Notes: generated by a model not told the origin, from the sequence alone. Counted from the stretch's first letter, positions 1 through 8,557 are shown. The stretch is 64,000 nucleotides of DNA from Saprospiraceae bacterium UBA6168 (GCA_002435785.1 DIUC01000017.1:33575-97574), one strand, 5' to 3'. Program-made: numbers and translations.

Positions 1-365
1 TGCCTGTTCATTCGTTTGTGATGAAGCCAATCCTTTTGACGACTTCTCAAATTGTGGGTTCAAAACCCAAAGAGATAGCAATTGGCAATTTGACCCGAAT
101 ATTCCAAGTCTTGAGCCAGAATGCCAATGACATTCTCTCATTGTTATTTTACTTGTTCTTGCAAGTTTGCAACTTGCAAGGCTCGGCACTGGCAAATTAG
201 CTGTCAATTCTCGCCCGTAAACGCTGGCCATGAAGCAAAGGAAAGCCTGCAAAACCGCTCATGTGTAGCCTTGCAAGTTGCAAACTTGCAAGAACGACCG
301 TACTAGAATTCTGCTGGAACTATACTTGAGAGAACTGGTGGAAGGGAAGGCTTGGGGAAACGGGG
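1..365. other. Gene-free left edge with CTTGCAAG repeats
   Basis: No reading frame here looks like a protein gene; the short frames are low-complexity and overlap repeats. The stretch holds one copy of a dispersed repeat (155-262) and, facing it, an inverted partner at 269-295 built from the palindromic octamer CTTGCAAG. It lies downstream of the minus-strand defence operon that ends at 366, so the inverted pair could act as a 3' hairpin, but there is no clear T-run. Confidence 0.6.
155..262. repeat. Dispersed ~105-bp repeat, copy A
   Basis: Copy A shares with 46944-47055 a 5' block of about 48 bp (GTTCTTGCAAG ... GGCTCGGCACTGGCAA ... AGCTG) and a 3' block with GGAA-G-CCTGCAAAA-CGCTC, separated by diverged sequence of equal length. 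The 5' block contains two CTTGCAAG palindromes around a short spacer. An inverted version of the CTTGCAAG pair lies at 269-295. Not recognised as a named element. Confidence 0.7.
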
Positions 366-1274
366 TTAACACAGGTTATCATCTAGTACTTTCTTAATTC
401 CTTCTAAATGTTCCCTAAAGATTATTAAATCTTTTCTTATTTCAATACATCTTGCTTCAGTAAAAACCTCTTTTTTACCTATAGAATCGCTTACAAGGAC
501 TTTTACTCCATCCTCCACTTTCTCCCTGACATGAGCAAAAATGTTCCTAGGGATGATTACTTTATTGTTATAATCTTCATAAAACTTATCAACACCTATT
601 TTTTTTAATTTGTATAATTTGTTAATGGTTCTTGCTTTGTGAGAAGTAGTATATAGTCTTGAATCTTTGATTTTGTCATTGTGACTTAGTTTGTTGAATA
701 AATCAGAAACAAATTTAATTGTATCATCTATATTTTCATCAATGTACTGCGAAATTTCTTTTGAAATGCTGGATGATAGCAATTTGCTAGCAATCTGACT
801 CATAAGGTCATCCAAATCACTAGTTTCTGCCATAATGAGACCCCGCATTGTATTAACCTCTTGAATTTTCTTTATTGATGTTTTTAATACTAGCTCAAAT
901 TTAGTCTCTATATCTCTTCTGTCAGCGGTATAGACTCCTTCGAGTCCTAAATTTCGCATACTATCTCTAACATTTTCAACTGAACTTGAATAGAAAAGAA
1001 CATCTGTTAGTATTGGATTATTCTGAATGTGTCGAAGGAAATTGATAATTTTATCTCCTGATTCTGAGTTTTTCAAAGTATAGTCTACGAGAAGCATGTC
1101 GTAATCCTGCAGATTATTGATTCTTACTTCTTCTTTAACCTCGTCGAGATTTGTACACCTCTTACAGTTCAACCTAAAACCTAAATCTTCAAGTACATCT
1201 AAAAATAGAGCACTGGTAGTCTTATACCAAGAGTTGTCATCTTCTACCCATAAAATGTTATATTCAATTCTCAT
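366..1274 (-). CDS. Receiver-domain protein with HEPN-like RNase C-terminus
   Basis: 302 residues. The N-terminal ~130 residues form a receiver domain: hydrophobic strand ILWV followed by the acidic pocket E11-D12-D13, phospho-acceptor D64 in LLVDYTL, and the switch serines in FYSSS (96-98); the usual lysine near 117 is not obvious. Residues ~140-302 are helical, and IIPRNIFAHVRE (240-251) contains R243-x4-H248, the signature of HEPN ribonucleases, placed about 60 residues before the end as in many HEPN domains. The likely role is a phosphorylation-gated RNase effector; this is inferred, while the motif is seen. The ATG overlaps the TGA of the upstream ATPase gene (ATGA), so translation is probably coupled. 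AT-rich like the rest of its operon. Alternative: a purely regulatory receiver protein with a dimerising helical tail. Confidence 0.8.
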   Translation of the reverse strand: MRIEYNILWVEDDNSWYKTTSALFLDVLEDLGFRLNCKRCTNLDEVKEEVRINNLQDYDMLLVDYTLKNSESGDKIINFLRHIQNNPILTDVLFYSSSVENVRDSMRNLGLEGVYTADRRDIETKFELVLKTSIKKIQEVNTMRGLIMAETSDLDDLMSQIASKLLSSSISKEISQYIDENIDDTIKFVSDLFNKLSHNDKIKDSRLYTTSHKARTINKLYKLKKIGVDKFYEDYNNKVIIPRNIFAHVREKVEDGVKVLVSDSIGKKEVFTEARCIEIRKDLIIFREHLEGIKKVLDDNLC

Positions 1275-3886
1275 TTTAATGTTATTATTAACTCGAATCC
1301 ATTTTTGAATTCGGGGTTATAGGTTATGCTTCCATTTAAATCATCTTCAATTATTCGTTTCACATGGCTTAGCCCTAATCCTGCGCCATTTGTAGTCGTA
1401 ATTCCTTCCTCAAATATCAAATTCCAATCCTTTATTTCGCTTGACAAGGTTGCTCCAATGTCTTTGATGGAAATTTTTAAACCTTCTTCAGTTTTCACAA
1501 ACTCAAAAATGACTTTTTCAGCTCTTTTTTTTCTAGAGTTGCTCAAAATATTGTCAAGAACTACACTAAGTTCAATTGGTTGAAATTTTTTCACAAAACT
1601 TAAATCATCATTAATAAATTCAATTTCGATTTTATAAAGAACCTGATAAATATTTTTTATATAATTTGCAATATACGAAACAATATCCTCTTCCGTTTCT
1701 AATGTTGCCTGTAAAAATTTTGATTTAGTTGTAAACCTTGTCAGGGCGGCAATTTTTTCATTTGCAAGGCTTACGCCTTGAATGAATTCCAAAAGTTCTG
1801 GCTTGCCAATTATTTTCCCCTTATCTAATTTCCTCTTTAATAATAATATTTTTTTTGCGATGTCGTCAGAGAACACACCTATGATATGGTTTGAATCTCT
1901 AAGATCTTTGTATTCAATTGTTTCAGATGCCTTGAAGCGAGTTATTTGTTCTTTCCTTTTTGCAAGCTCAGATTCAGTTATTTCTCGCTTGGCTGCTTCT
2001 TCAGCTGCTTTCTCTTCAGCTTCAATTCTTTTTTTGTCAGCATCCTTTCGTTTTTCAACTTCAATTTGATATAGTTTTTCACCTTCAATTATCTCCTCCA
2101 GTTGTTCAATATCCCCAGCTTTCTGGGCAATAAGCTTTAATTTAGAAAATAGAGGTAATGATTTTTCTTCTATTTGTTCATTTATGTATTCAACTAAGCT
2201 ACTAGAATAGTCAATTAATTCTATATCTTTATTACCAGAAATTTTTTCAACAAATTCGATTATATCTTTTTTAGCTGAAAAATCTAATATTTCTTGCCCA
2301 TCACCAGATCTATTTTTAATTGTCCAAAGAATCGGGACTACATAACTTTCTAATTTTTTCAAAGTGCTGAGAAAAAATACTTCTATTTCATCTGTGCCCG
2401 TAGTGCTAATTAAGCCACCATCTCTACTTGATGTTTCCATAAAAAGTTCCGAGCTATCTCCTATCTCGATACTCCCAATCAACTCTCTTGAACCTAAATA
2501 CCTATTATAGCCCTGAGATTTTCTTATGTTTATCCTAAAGGGATCGTTCTCGGGCTCTCCAAATGGAAAGACTCTAAATCCATTATTAAAAAGAAAAATA
2601 GAGCCAAAGTTAATGGAATCAATCCCCATTAATATGGCAAAGTTTAATTTAGCAGATCTGTTTAGATAGTACAAAGTTATTGAAGTTTCTTTTGGGATAT
2701 AATTAAATGGGTTTTTTTCCGAAATTTTATATATAAGATTACCCCTGTCACTTAATTCAGTTATTATTAATTCAGCATCATCGCTAATCACAACTTTAAT
2801 CTTAGTTGTTTTAATATTTAATGTTTCAAAAATAAAGTTTTTGATCGGCCCATTAACGACATTTCTATAGCTATAATTTTCTTTCATTTTTATTTCATCA
2901 TCATTGGATAGTTGGCTTAGACAAGTGATTTCGATCCGAAAATCATTTTTTATTGAGAATGGATTTATCAGTTTTTCTAATGAATGCTTTAATCTTAAAA
3001 TTTTGTTTCTATCCCAAACATTCCTAAGCCCCTTGATAGTGAGGATAAGGCCATGCTTGAAGTTTTCAAATTCGGTGTTTTCTGAATAGCTATGTTCGAA
3101 CTTGATGTCAACAAACTCCTCTTCAGCATCTTCTTCGTATTCATTCCAATCAAATTTTAGGCTCCAATAAATATTGTCATTTATTTTTCTAGTTTCAATA
3201 TCCAATCTACTACCTAATCTATCAGTCGAAAACCTTCCAATTCCCTTTGCTCCGGCATATTTCCGATTTGGATTTATTCTATCACGATAAGATTTATTTC
3301 TATCTTGCATAAACTCCTTGTCCTCCACACCTTCATTTTTTGCAGAATATGCTATGAATAACCACTTGTTAATTATGTCCGACCTATTCATTCCTTTTCC
3401 ATCATCCCAAATAATAATTTTATCACCTTCGATTATAATTTTCACTAATTTTGCATGAGCGTCAAATGAATTTTTAACTAATTCGAAAATTGCAACAAAA
3501 TCATCTGTTATTAAGTCCTTGCCAAGAACGTTTTTGATTTTAGAGCTAAATCTGAATTTGAACTCATCAAATTCCTTCCTTTCTTTCTTGACTTTTATTT
3601 CTCCTTTCTTTTTTTCACTCCAAATATGTGGTATTCTTGAATTATAATTTGTTCTCCCTGTTTTTTTAGTATCAACTGCCCTAAATCCAAGCAACTGATT
3701 TTCAACAGAACGTATCGTTCTCCCAAGCTCTTTTGCTAAAACATGAATTTTAGGATTATTTTCATGTATTCCAGCACCATTCATCTCAATATACAAATCA
3801 GCAATCCTCTCAAGTTCGAAGTCTTGGAAAGGTATTCCTGATTTTTCGTTTTTTTCTCCGCCTTTTATTCTTTTGTACTTTGCCAT
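1271..3886 (-). CDS. Dual GHKL protein: MORC/Hsp90-like ATPase plus histidine-kinase core
   Basis: 871 residues. Residues ~20-72 look like a small DNA-binding helical unit (IADLYIEM ... TIRSVENQLLGF). The first GHKL ATPase follows: ELVKN (135-139), WDDGKGM (160-166) and GAKGIGRFSTDRLG (212-225), the spacing of HATPase_c_3/MORC/Hsp90 proteins. After a long middle region and a charged coiled coil (~600-650) comes a kinase-like core with candidate phospho-histidine H667 (DSNHIIGVF), N-box asparagine N779 (VVLDNIL), DIG (809-811) and GAGLGL (834-839). It therefore pairs an ATP-gated clamp with a sensor-kinase module, and the next gene encodes a receiver protein that fits as its phospho-partner. 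It overlaps the methyltransferase gene by 22 bp and the receiver gene by 4 bp. GHKL ATPases are known partners of restriction-modification systems; the added kinase core is less usual. No nuclease motif was seen. Confidence 0.88.
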   Translation of the reverse strand: MAKYKRIKGGEKNEKSGIPFQDFELERIADLYIEMNGAGIHENNPKIHVLAKELGRTIRSVENQLLGFRAVDTKKTGRTNYNSRIPHIWSEKKKGEIKVKKERKEFDEFKFRFSSKIKNVLGKDLITDDFVAIFELVKNSFDAHAKLVKIIIEGDKIIIWDDGKGMNRSDIINKWLFIAYSAKNEGVEDKEFMQDRNKSYRDRINPNRKYAGAKGIGRFSTDRLGSRLDIETRKINDNIYWSLKFDWNEYEEDAEEEFVDIKFEHSYSENTEFENFKHGLILTIKGLRNVWDRNKILRLKHSLEKLINPFSIKNDFRIEITCLSQLSNDDEIKMKENYSYRNVVNGPIKNFIFETLNIKTTKIKVVISDDAELIITELSDRGNLIYKISEKNPFNYIPKETSITLYYLNRSAKLNFAILMGIDSINFGSIFLFNNGFRVFPFGEPENDPFRINIRKSQGYNRYLGSRELIGSIEIGDSSELFMETSSRDGGLISTTGTDEIEVFFLSTLKKLESYVVPILWTIKNRSGDGQEILDFSAKKDIIEFVEKISGNKDIELIDYSSSLVEYINEQIEEKSLPLFSKLKLIAQKAGDIEQLEEIIEGEKLYQIEVEKRKDADKKRIEAEEKAAEEAAKREITESELAKRKEQITRFKASETIEYKDLRDSNHIIGVFSDDIAKKILLLKRKLDKGKIIGKPELLEFIQGVSLANEKIAALTRFTTKSKFLQATLETEEDIVSYIANYIKNIYQVLYKIEIEFINDDLSFVKKFQPIELSVVLDNILSNSRKKRAEKVIFEFVKTEEGLKISIKDIGATLSSEIKDWNLIFEEGITTTNGAGLGLSHVKRIIEDDLNGSITYNPEFKNGFELIITLK

Positions 3887-5505
3887 TTGGACACCTCTTT
3901 TAAGAGTTTTTCAATATTATCACCTAACGCTTTCGCTAAAATGGGAGGGACTGCATTTCCAACTTGTGTATATTGTGGCACTTCAAATCTTCTCATATCC
4001 CCTCCAGTAGTGACTTTGGACCTAAAAACAAACCAGTCAGGAAATGATTGGAATCTTGCCATTTCTCGAACAGTCAAAGTTCTTAGTTGGTCAAGAGCAT
4101 AATGGCAAATATCATCTGGAATTGTCAATTGAGCTGGTGCAGGTTCATCTTCTCTTAAAGCCCGTTGCGAATGCTTTTTAGTCGGAATAGATAAAACTAA
4201 TTCTTCAACTTCCTCAATATCTTTTGGTTTCATCATCACTTCTCTATCATATTTTTTAAACAAAAGATTGTATTTTGAAAATTCTCCAAAGACTTTGCCC
4301 ATTAATTCTTCATCCAAATTTTTCCCTAAGAATAAATCCATTGCACTTTTCTTTAGCCCGTTCTGAAATTGACTAATAACTTGATAAAATCTAAATCTTG
4401 ATTTAATAATAAAGTTATGCTCTCTTGCTTCATGATTTTCAAGTTCTTTATCACTTTCCAATCTCCTTGTATCAAACATATCTTCCAACCAGTTTTTGTA
4501 TTTACTTTTTATGCCTTTTAATCTGTAGGTTATATCGGTTCGTTTCAAATCGCCTATAGCTTCGCTCGCTGTAATAAATGTTTTTTCGCTATGTGTTATT
4601 TTTGGTAATAACTCCCCATCAAAAAGTGCGGGGTCAGATTCAACATCATAATAACAAAAGTCATCAATTTTTATCAAATCTAAATTAGCAGTATTTTGCT
4701 TTACCTTATCAAAAAAATCCTTTGAACGCTTCAGTATTTCATTGCTCTTTTTGATTTTAAATAGATTCTTAAAAATATCTTCTCTAAAAGCAAATAAAAT
4801 AAATCTCGGCCTATTTTGAGGAACTCCAAAATACTTTGAGTTTATCATCATGCAAACAGGAACATACCCTTCTAAAACGAATGCCTTGCAAACTTCTAAC
4901 CACGCATAGTATTTTTGATTATTCTCAGTAAAAGCAGACGTAATGCCTTTTACATTCTCTAGTAAAACTACTTTTGGTTTAACTAATCCAGCAAATTTTG
5001 CAAAAGAGAGTGGAAGTAAATTCTTGGCATTATCCTTTTCTCTTCTGCCAGCTAAACTAAAACTTTGACATGGTGGGCCACCAGATACAAGGTCAATGTC
5101 ACTTTTTGTTAGTTGGCGTAAAATGCTCTTATTCTCTTTAAGGAAAACTAGTAAATCATCTATGTTTCCGATTAACAATTTACCTTTTAAATCTGTGGAC
5201 TTGTCTAAATCCGTAAAAGTTTTATTTTTTGAATCAAATGGATTTTCTTTTAATCGTGACTTGAGATTGTCCTTTTTGAATTGACTTTTTACCCAAAGCG
5301 TGTTTTCTGCTTCCAATTCTTTCTCAGCCTTCTCCGCTAAATTTTCTTTCAAGATGTTGAAAGCAAAAGTTTCTCCAGCCATTGGTGAAATTTCATTGGC
5401 AAATACCAACTCAAAGCCAGATGCCTCCAGACCCAAACTCATACCTCCGCAGCCAGAAAACAATTCGATGTGTGTCAATTTTTTGCTCTTCAACTTTGTG
5501 TTCAT
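3865..5505 (-). CDS. dcm: DNA (cytosine-5-)-methyltransferase
   Basis: 546 residues from the ATG at 5505 (MNTKLKSKKL); an earlier non-ATG start at 5544 would add 13 residues with no family match. Motif I is FSGCGGMSLGLEASGF (15-30), the catalytic motif IV is GGPPCQSF with C146, motif VI is ENVKGI, motif VIII is FGVPQNRPR, and motifs IX/X end in QVGNAVPPILAKALG. The stretch between motifs VIII and IX, over 200 residues, is the target-recognition region. It methylates cytosine C5 in an unknown DNA target. It is the first gene of the operon and overlaps the GHKL gene by 22 bp. No restriction nuclease gene is intact next to it; only truncated HNH copies lie upstream. The AT-rich composition differs clearly from the flanking genes, which suggests horizontal transfer. 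Confidence 0.95.
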   Translation of the reverse strand: MNTKLKSKKLTHIELFSGCGGMSLGLEASGFELVFANEISPMAGETFAFNILKENLAEKAEKELEAENTLWVKSQFKKDNLKSRLKENPFDSKNKTFTDLDKSTDLKGKLLIGNIDDLLVFLKENKSILRQLTKSDIDLVSGGPPCQSFSLAGRREKDNAKNLLPLSFAKFAGLVKPKVVLLENVKGITSAFTENNQKYYAWLEVCKAFVLEGYVPVCMMINSKYFGVPQNRPRFILFAFREDIFKNLFKIKKSNEILKRSKDFFDKVKQNTANLDLIKIDDFCYYDVESDPALFDGELLPKITHSEKTFITASEAIGDLKRTDITYRLKGIKSKYKNWLEDMFDTRRLESDKELENHEAREHNFIIKSRFRFYQVISQFQNGLKKSAMDLFLGKNLDEELMGKVFGEFSKYNLLFKKYDREVMMKPKDIEEVEELVLSIPTKKHSQRALREDEPAPAQLTIPDDICHYALDQLRTLTVREMARFQSFPDWFVFRSKVTTGGDMRRFEVPQYTQVGNAVPPILAKALGDNIEKLLKEVSKWQSTKE

Positions 5506-5556
5506 TAATTGAATGAAAATTTTCAATGAAAGATTTACAACCACTTTTCAAAGGCA

Positions 5557-5564
5557 CAAAGCTA
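5557..5564 (-). promoter_or_regulatory. Possible -7 element of the methyltransferase operon
   Basis: On the minus strand the sequence TAGCTTTG matches the Bacteroidota -7 consensus TAnnTTTG and lies 52 bp before the methyltransferase ATG. No good TTG/TTTG -33 element was found at the right distance, so this is weak. Confidence 0.3.
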
Positions 5565-5627
5565 AATATTTTCTTGGTTGAGTTTGTCTTGTGGTGTTGA
5601 AGTGTTGTAAAGTTTAAAATTGAAACG

Positions 5628-5782
5628 AGCAGGTTCCAGTTTTCTTGGAAAAGCCGCACTAAGTCTTCCTCGAAGGGCAGCAGCGGCTCGGTTGGTGTGT
5701 GCAGCTCGAACCAATCGGCCAATGCCAGCAGCAGGATGGGTTTGTGCGGCGCCAAGCCCTTGCCGGGTACATTGGCTCGGTT
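5628..5782. repeat. 155-bp direct repeat, copy 1
   Basis: Aligned base by base with 8364-8518 (same orientation, same length) I count 3 differences in 155 positions. Both copies encode the same part of the HNH-type N-terminus, from LNRAN to WNLL. Outside the core the two paralogues diverge abruptly on both sides. Confidence 0.9.
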
Positions 5783-5866
5783 GAGTTGACTGAGTTTTTG
5801 CAGAAAATCTGAAAGCTTCATTGCCTGGGCACACTTGGGTTTAGGGCGGGAGGGGGCGGGGTTAAA

Positions 5867-5897
5867 GACTTCCGAAGTTTCAAAAACTTCGGAAGTC
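5867..5897. terminator. Perfect 14-bp stem-loop
   Basis: Arms GACTTCCGAAGTTT and AAACTTCGGAAGTC enclose a 3-nt loop. It lies 180 bp past the stop of the 659-residue DNA-binding protein and just before HNH fragment 1, so it may end transcription from upstream; there is no real T-run. It could equally be a protein-binding operator, because the inner CTTCCGAAG is itself palindromic. Confidence 0.5.
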
Positions 5898-6076
5898 TGA
5901 CAGCCTGCGTCGTCCTCACGCCGTCGGTTTCTTATGTTGTTTTCCCAAAAAGTACGTTCGGTATCCTAAAAAGTGGGTATGCATCATCAATAAGCCCACA
6001 AGGAACGGCGAGAATTTGGTATTGCAAAATTTTCGCAAGGGAAAAATGCGGTTTTTCGGCGGGAAATACCATGTTT

Positions 6077-8056
6077 TCATGCTTTGGCTTTGGAGGACCG
6101 TACCATGCCTTCGTCGGATATTTGGAGCAGGCCATTTTGGAGCATTGTTTCGAGTTTAGCGTCCACCTGGATTTCAGCTAATTCATAGGTTTGGGTAAAG
6201 TGGGACATGAGCTGCTCGATGGGTACTTCGCCATTTTTCGCAAGGTATCGTAGGATATAATTATGAATATGGGGTGGTGGTGCCTTGTATTGTTTCCATT
6301 CGGGATCGTAGTTTTTGGTGAAGAGGCCCCAAAAACCGTTGGAGAAGGACTGGATTTTCCCGTTTTTTGCCAGCTTAAAGTTTCCGATGACATTTTGTTC
6401 ATTGGTCGTAGGCCGGTACCGTTGCACATAGGCCGTTATCTCTGAAATATGCTTGGGGCTGTCCCACTGTGCCAGGTATTCCTCCACGATGTTACGGATG
6501 GTGCCGCCTTTCATGTCTTTTTGCTGTGCTTCCCATTTGCGCAGCCCATAGGTGGAGGTCCGGCCAAAGAAGATGAAGCTGTCTTTGTCATCCAGTATAT
6601 ATTGGCCGATAATCTTCCCTTTGATTGGATAGTCGGGATGGTCTTTCAAGCGGTCATAGATTTCATTCGCATGCATGGGGCGGTTTTCGCTGTCCAGTAA
6701 TTGGAAGACCATTGCTTGTAGGATAGGGCCTTTTAAATGGTTCTCAAAGCTGAGGTTGCCGTCGGCATCGAAAGGGACCGCTCCTTTGTATTGGGCCAAG
6801 AGCAGTTCCCGGCATAATTGCTTTAAGCGTGGAAGGAGGAGGTGGTCCTTTTCATTTTTCAGGTAGGTGCGCAGGTATTCCTCAAAATTCATGAAATAGA
6901 TTTTCCGCACTTTCCTGCGTAGCAGCCTGCCTGTGTCTCTTAGAAATGCTGGAAAGTTGAATGCTTCATAGAGGTCGCTTTTTACAAGGAAATCGTACTC
7001 CTCGCCGTTGATTTCAAGCGGAAATACTTGGTAGCTTCCTTTGGCCTGTGCCCATAGGAACAGGGTATAGAAGCGCTGGCTGAACTGGACGTTTTCTGCT
7101 TGGCTGACGGCTTGGGCGCTTTCGGGGGTCACGAAGAAGAGGTCGTTGCCCAGTTCCCAGCCATAGTCGGCTAAATGGTCGAACGAGCCGGGGAGTTTGG
7201 CCAGCATTACCAGCTTTTCGACAAAATTTTCTGGCACCTTCGATGCGATTTGGCGAACTCGTTCCCTGGACAAGCCGAAATCATGTGAGATATCTTCCAA
7301 TTGCTTTACGGGAACGCCTTCATAGTATCCGAACCGATTTTGGAAGATAAAGGTGCCTATTTTTGAGAAAAATTTAATCCTGTTTATAAGTGCATCAATG
7401 AGCATGAACAATTTGAGTGGACCCTCATAATAAGATTTCTCAATGGCTGAAGGCGCTAACTTGCCCAGTGAAAAAGTATATTTCAGCCAAGACTCAAATT
7501 GTAATTGTTTGATTTTGAAATCCCCGTGGGTGGCGATGTCGTCGTAAAGTTGGATGAGTTTTGCCGCAAACTGGGCAATCTCCAGCCCAACCTTATCGCT
7601 AGTATTGGCTATCCAAAAATTAGGTGAGTTTTGGACTATTTTGAAATAACGATAAACGGCATCTATGTTTACTTGGTTGTCAAGGTGGGAATTGAGGTAA
7701 TTTCTTGCTTGGCGGCTGAGCGATTGAAAATGATGCAAGGTGATGTGGTCAAGGTGCTGCCGTTGGGTGGAGGAGAGCCTTAATGGAGCATCCTGGGGTG
7801 TGACGGCTACTTCGGGCGCTTTTGTGCCAAGGCTATCAGGTTCGTTGTTTTTGGCCTCCATGTACTGTTCACAGCGATCGGTCAATTCCTGGTTCGACTT
7901 CAAGCCAATGCCACGAAGCTGCCTGAAATCAAAATGTGTTAGGTAATAATCTAGCAGGCTATCTAAATCAAGGAGGTTATTTGCTTGACAAACATTGAAT
8001 GATCGAACGGATAAAGTTCTCGCTTCAAGTAGTTTGTATATGGATTCATTTGCCAC
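6077..8056 (-). CDS. Multi-HTH DNA-binding protein with RNA-polymerase-like modules
   Basis: 659 residues from a GTG start (no upstream in-frame ATG). Residues ~13-62 resemble the RNA polymerase alpha C-terminal/helix-hairpin-helix fold (LSVRSFNV ... LRGIGLKSNQEL). Residues 251-275 (LEDISHDFGLSRERVRQI) match the helix-turn-helix of sigma-70 region 4. Residues ~455-508 (HANEIYDRL ... STYGLRKWE) look like a HARE-HTH winged helix, and a further winged-helix-like unit (HISEITAYVQR ... GFWGLFTK) lies near 530-600. No catalytic motif was found. HARE-HTH modules are common in restriction and other defence proteins, and the gene sits between two broken HNH genes, so a regulatory or DNA-targeting role in defence is likely but inferred. 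Its codon use is closer to the host than that of the AT-rich operon downstream. Confidence 0.75.
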   Translation of the reverse strand: MANESIYKLLEARTLSVRSFNVCQANNLLDLDSLLDYYLTHFDFRQLRGIGLKSNQELTDRCEQYMEAKNNEPDSLGTKAPEVAVTPQDAPLRLSSTQRQHLDHITLHHFQSLSRQARNYLNSHLDNQVNIDAVYRYFKIVQNSPNFWIANTSDKVGLEIAQFAAKLIQLYDDIATHGDFKIKQLQFESWLKYTFSLGKLAPSAIEKSYYEGPLKLFMLIDALINRIKFFSKIGTFIFQNRFGYYEGVPVKQLEDISHDFGLSRERVRQIASKVPENFVEKLVMLAKLPGSFDHLADYGWELGNDLFFVTPESAQAVSQAENVQFSQRFYTLFLWAQAKGSYQVFPLEINGEEYDFLVKSDLYEAFNFPAFLRDTGRLLRRKVRKIYFMNFEEYLRTYLKNEKDHLLLPRLKQLCRELLLAQYKGAVPFDADGNLSFENHLKGPILQAMVFQLLDSENRPMHANEIYDRLKDHPDYPIKGKIIGQYILDDKDSFIFFGRTSTYGLRKWEAQQKDMKGGTIRNIVEEYLAQWDSPKHISEITAYVQRYRPTTNEQNVIGNFKLAKNGKIQSFSNGFWGLFTKNYDPEWKQYKAPPPHIHNYILRYLAKNGEVPIEQLMSHFTQTYELAEIQVDAKLETMLQNGLLQISDEGMVRSSKAKA

Positions 8057-8218
8057 GATTAGAAGCTGTTTTTTTTTAAAAGCAATACTCAGAAATGATA
8101 TTGCTTTGTTGAGATTGATTGAGTCCTGTTCTAAGAGGTTGTTAGCCTGCTTCGTAAACAGGTTCGCAATAAACGGCGATGAATTGATTTTGCAAAATTT
8201 TGGACTAAGTTATTTGGT

Positions 8219-8557
8219 TCAGTCTGTAGTTGACTTTTGCGCTTTTGGTTTTGTTCCTTCCCGCTCGTCATCGGCATGGACGGCTGCCGGGCAGATGCCC
8301 TCCGGCTGGCCAGGGGCCCGATAAGAAATCAAGTCAGACTTGCAAGGGTAGTTGGATGGTGCAAGCAGGTTCCACTCTTCTTGGAAAAGCCGCACTAAGT
8401 CTTCCTCGAAGGGCAGCAGCGGCTCGGTCGGTGTGTGCAGCTCGAACCAATCGGCCAATGCCAGCAGCAGGATGGGTTTGTGCGGCGCCAAGCCCTTGCC
8501 GGGTACATTGGCTCGGTTCAGGTTCGCTATTTTTGGTAAGAAATCTTGAATGGGCAT
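8219..8557 (-). pseudogene. Truncated HNH/McrA-type endonuclease, fragment 2
   Basis: Starts MPIQDFLPKIAN and then shares NRANVPGKGLAPHKPILLLA and the following block up to WNLL with fragment 1. Past that point (8364) the frame continues for 47 codons of non-homologous, proline- and charge-rich sequence to a stop at 8219. The HNH catalytic half is missing. It precedes the GTG-started 659-residue gene by 162 bp. Either two tandem endonuclease paralogues decayed, or one N-terminus was duplicated. Confidence 0.75.
8364..8518. repeat. 155-bp direct repeat, copy 2
   Basis: Partner of 5628-5782, direct orientation, 152 of 155 positions identical by eye. The two copies bracket the 659-residue gene and are a possible substrate for recombination that would delete about 2.7 kb. 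Confidence 0.9.

Larger units (their letters stand above)
5411..5821 (-). pseudogene. Truncated HNH/McrA-type endonuclease, fragment 1
   Basis: The first ~67 codons (MKLSDFLQKLSQ then NRANVPGKGLAPHKPILLLA) match the N-terminus of HNH endonucleases of the ScoMcrA-like type, which begin with a conserved HKPxLLL block. After WNLL (about 5628) homology stops and the frame runs through unrelated AT-rich sequence into the methyltransferase 5' end, stopping at 5411. No HNH catalytic motif is present, so this is a remnant. The junction coincides with the start of the AT-rich operon, which may therefore have inserted into or replaced the body of this gene. The core 5628-5782 is nearly identical to a second fragment at 8364-8518. 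Confidence 0.75.

Noticed and set aside
5411..5821. 136-residue protein as a complete HNH endonuclease
   Set aside because: Only the N-terminal ~67 residues match; the catalytic half is missing and the tail is antisense-like AT-rich sequence overlapping the methyltransferase start.
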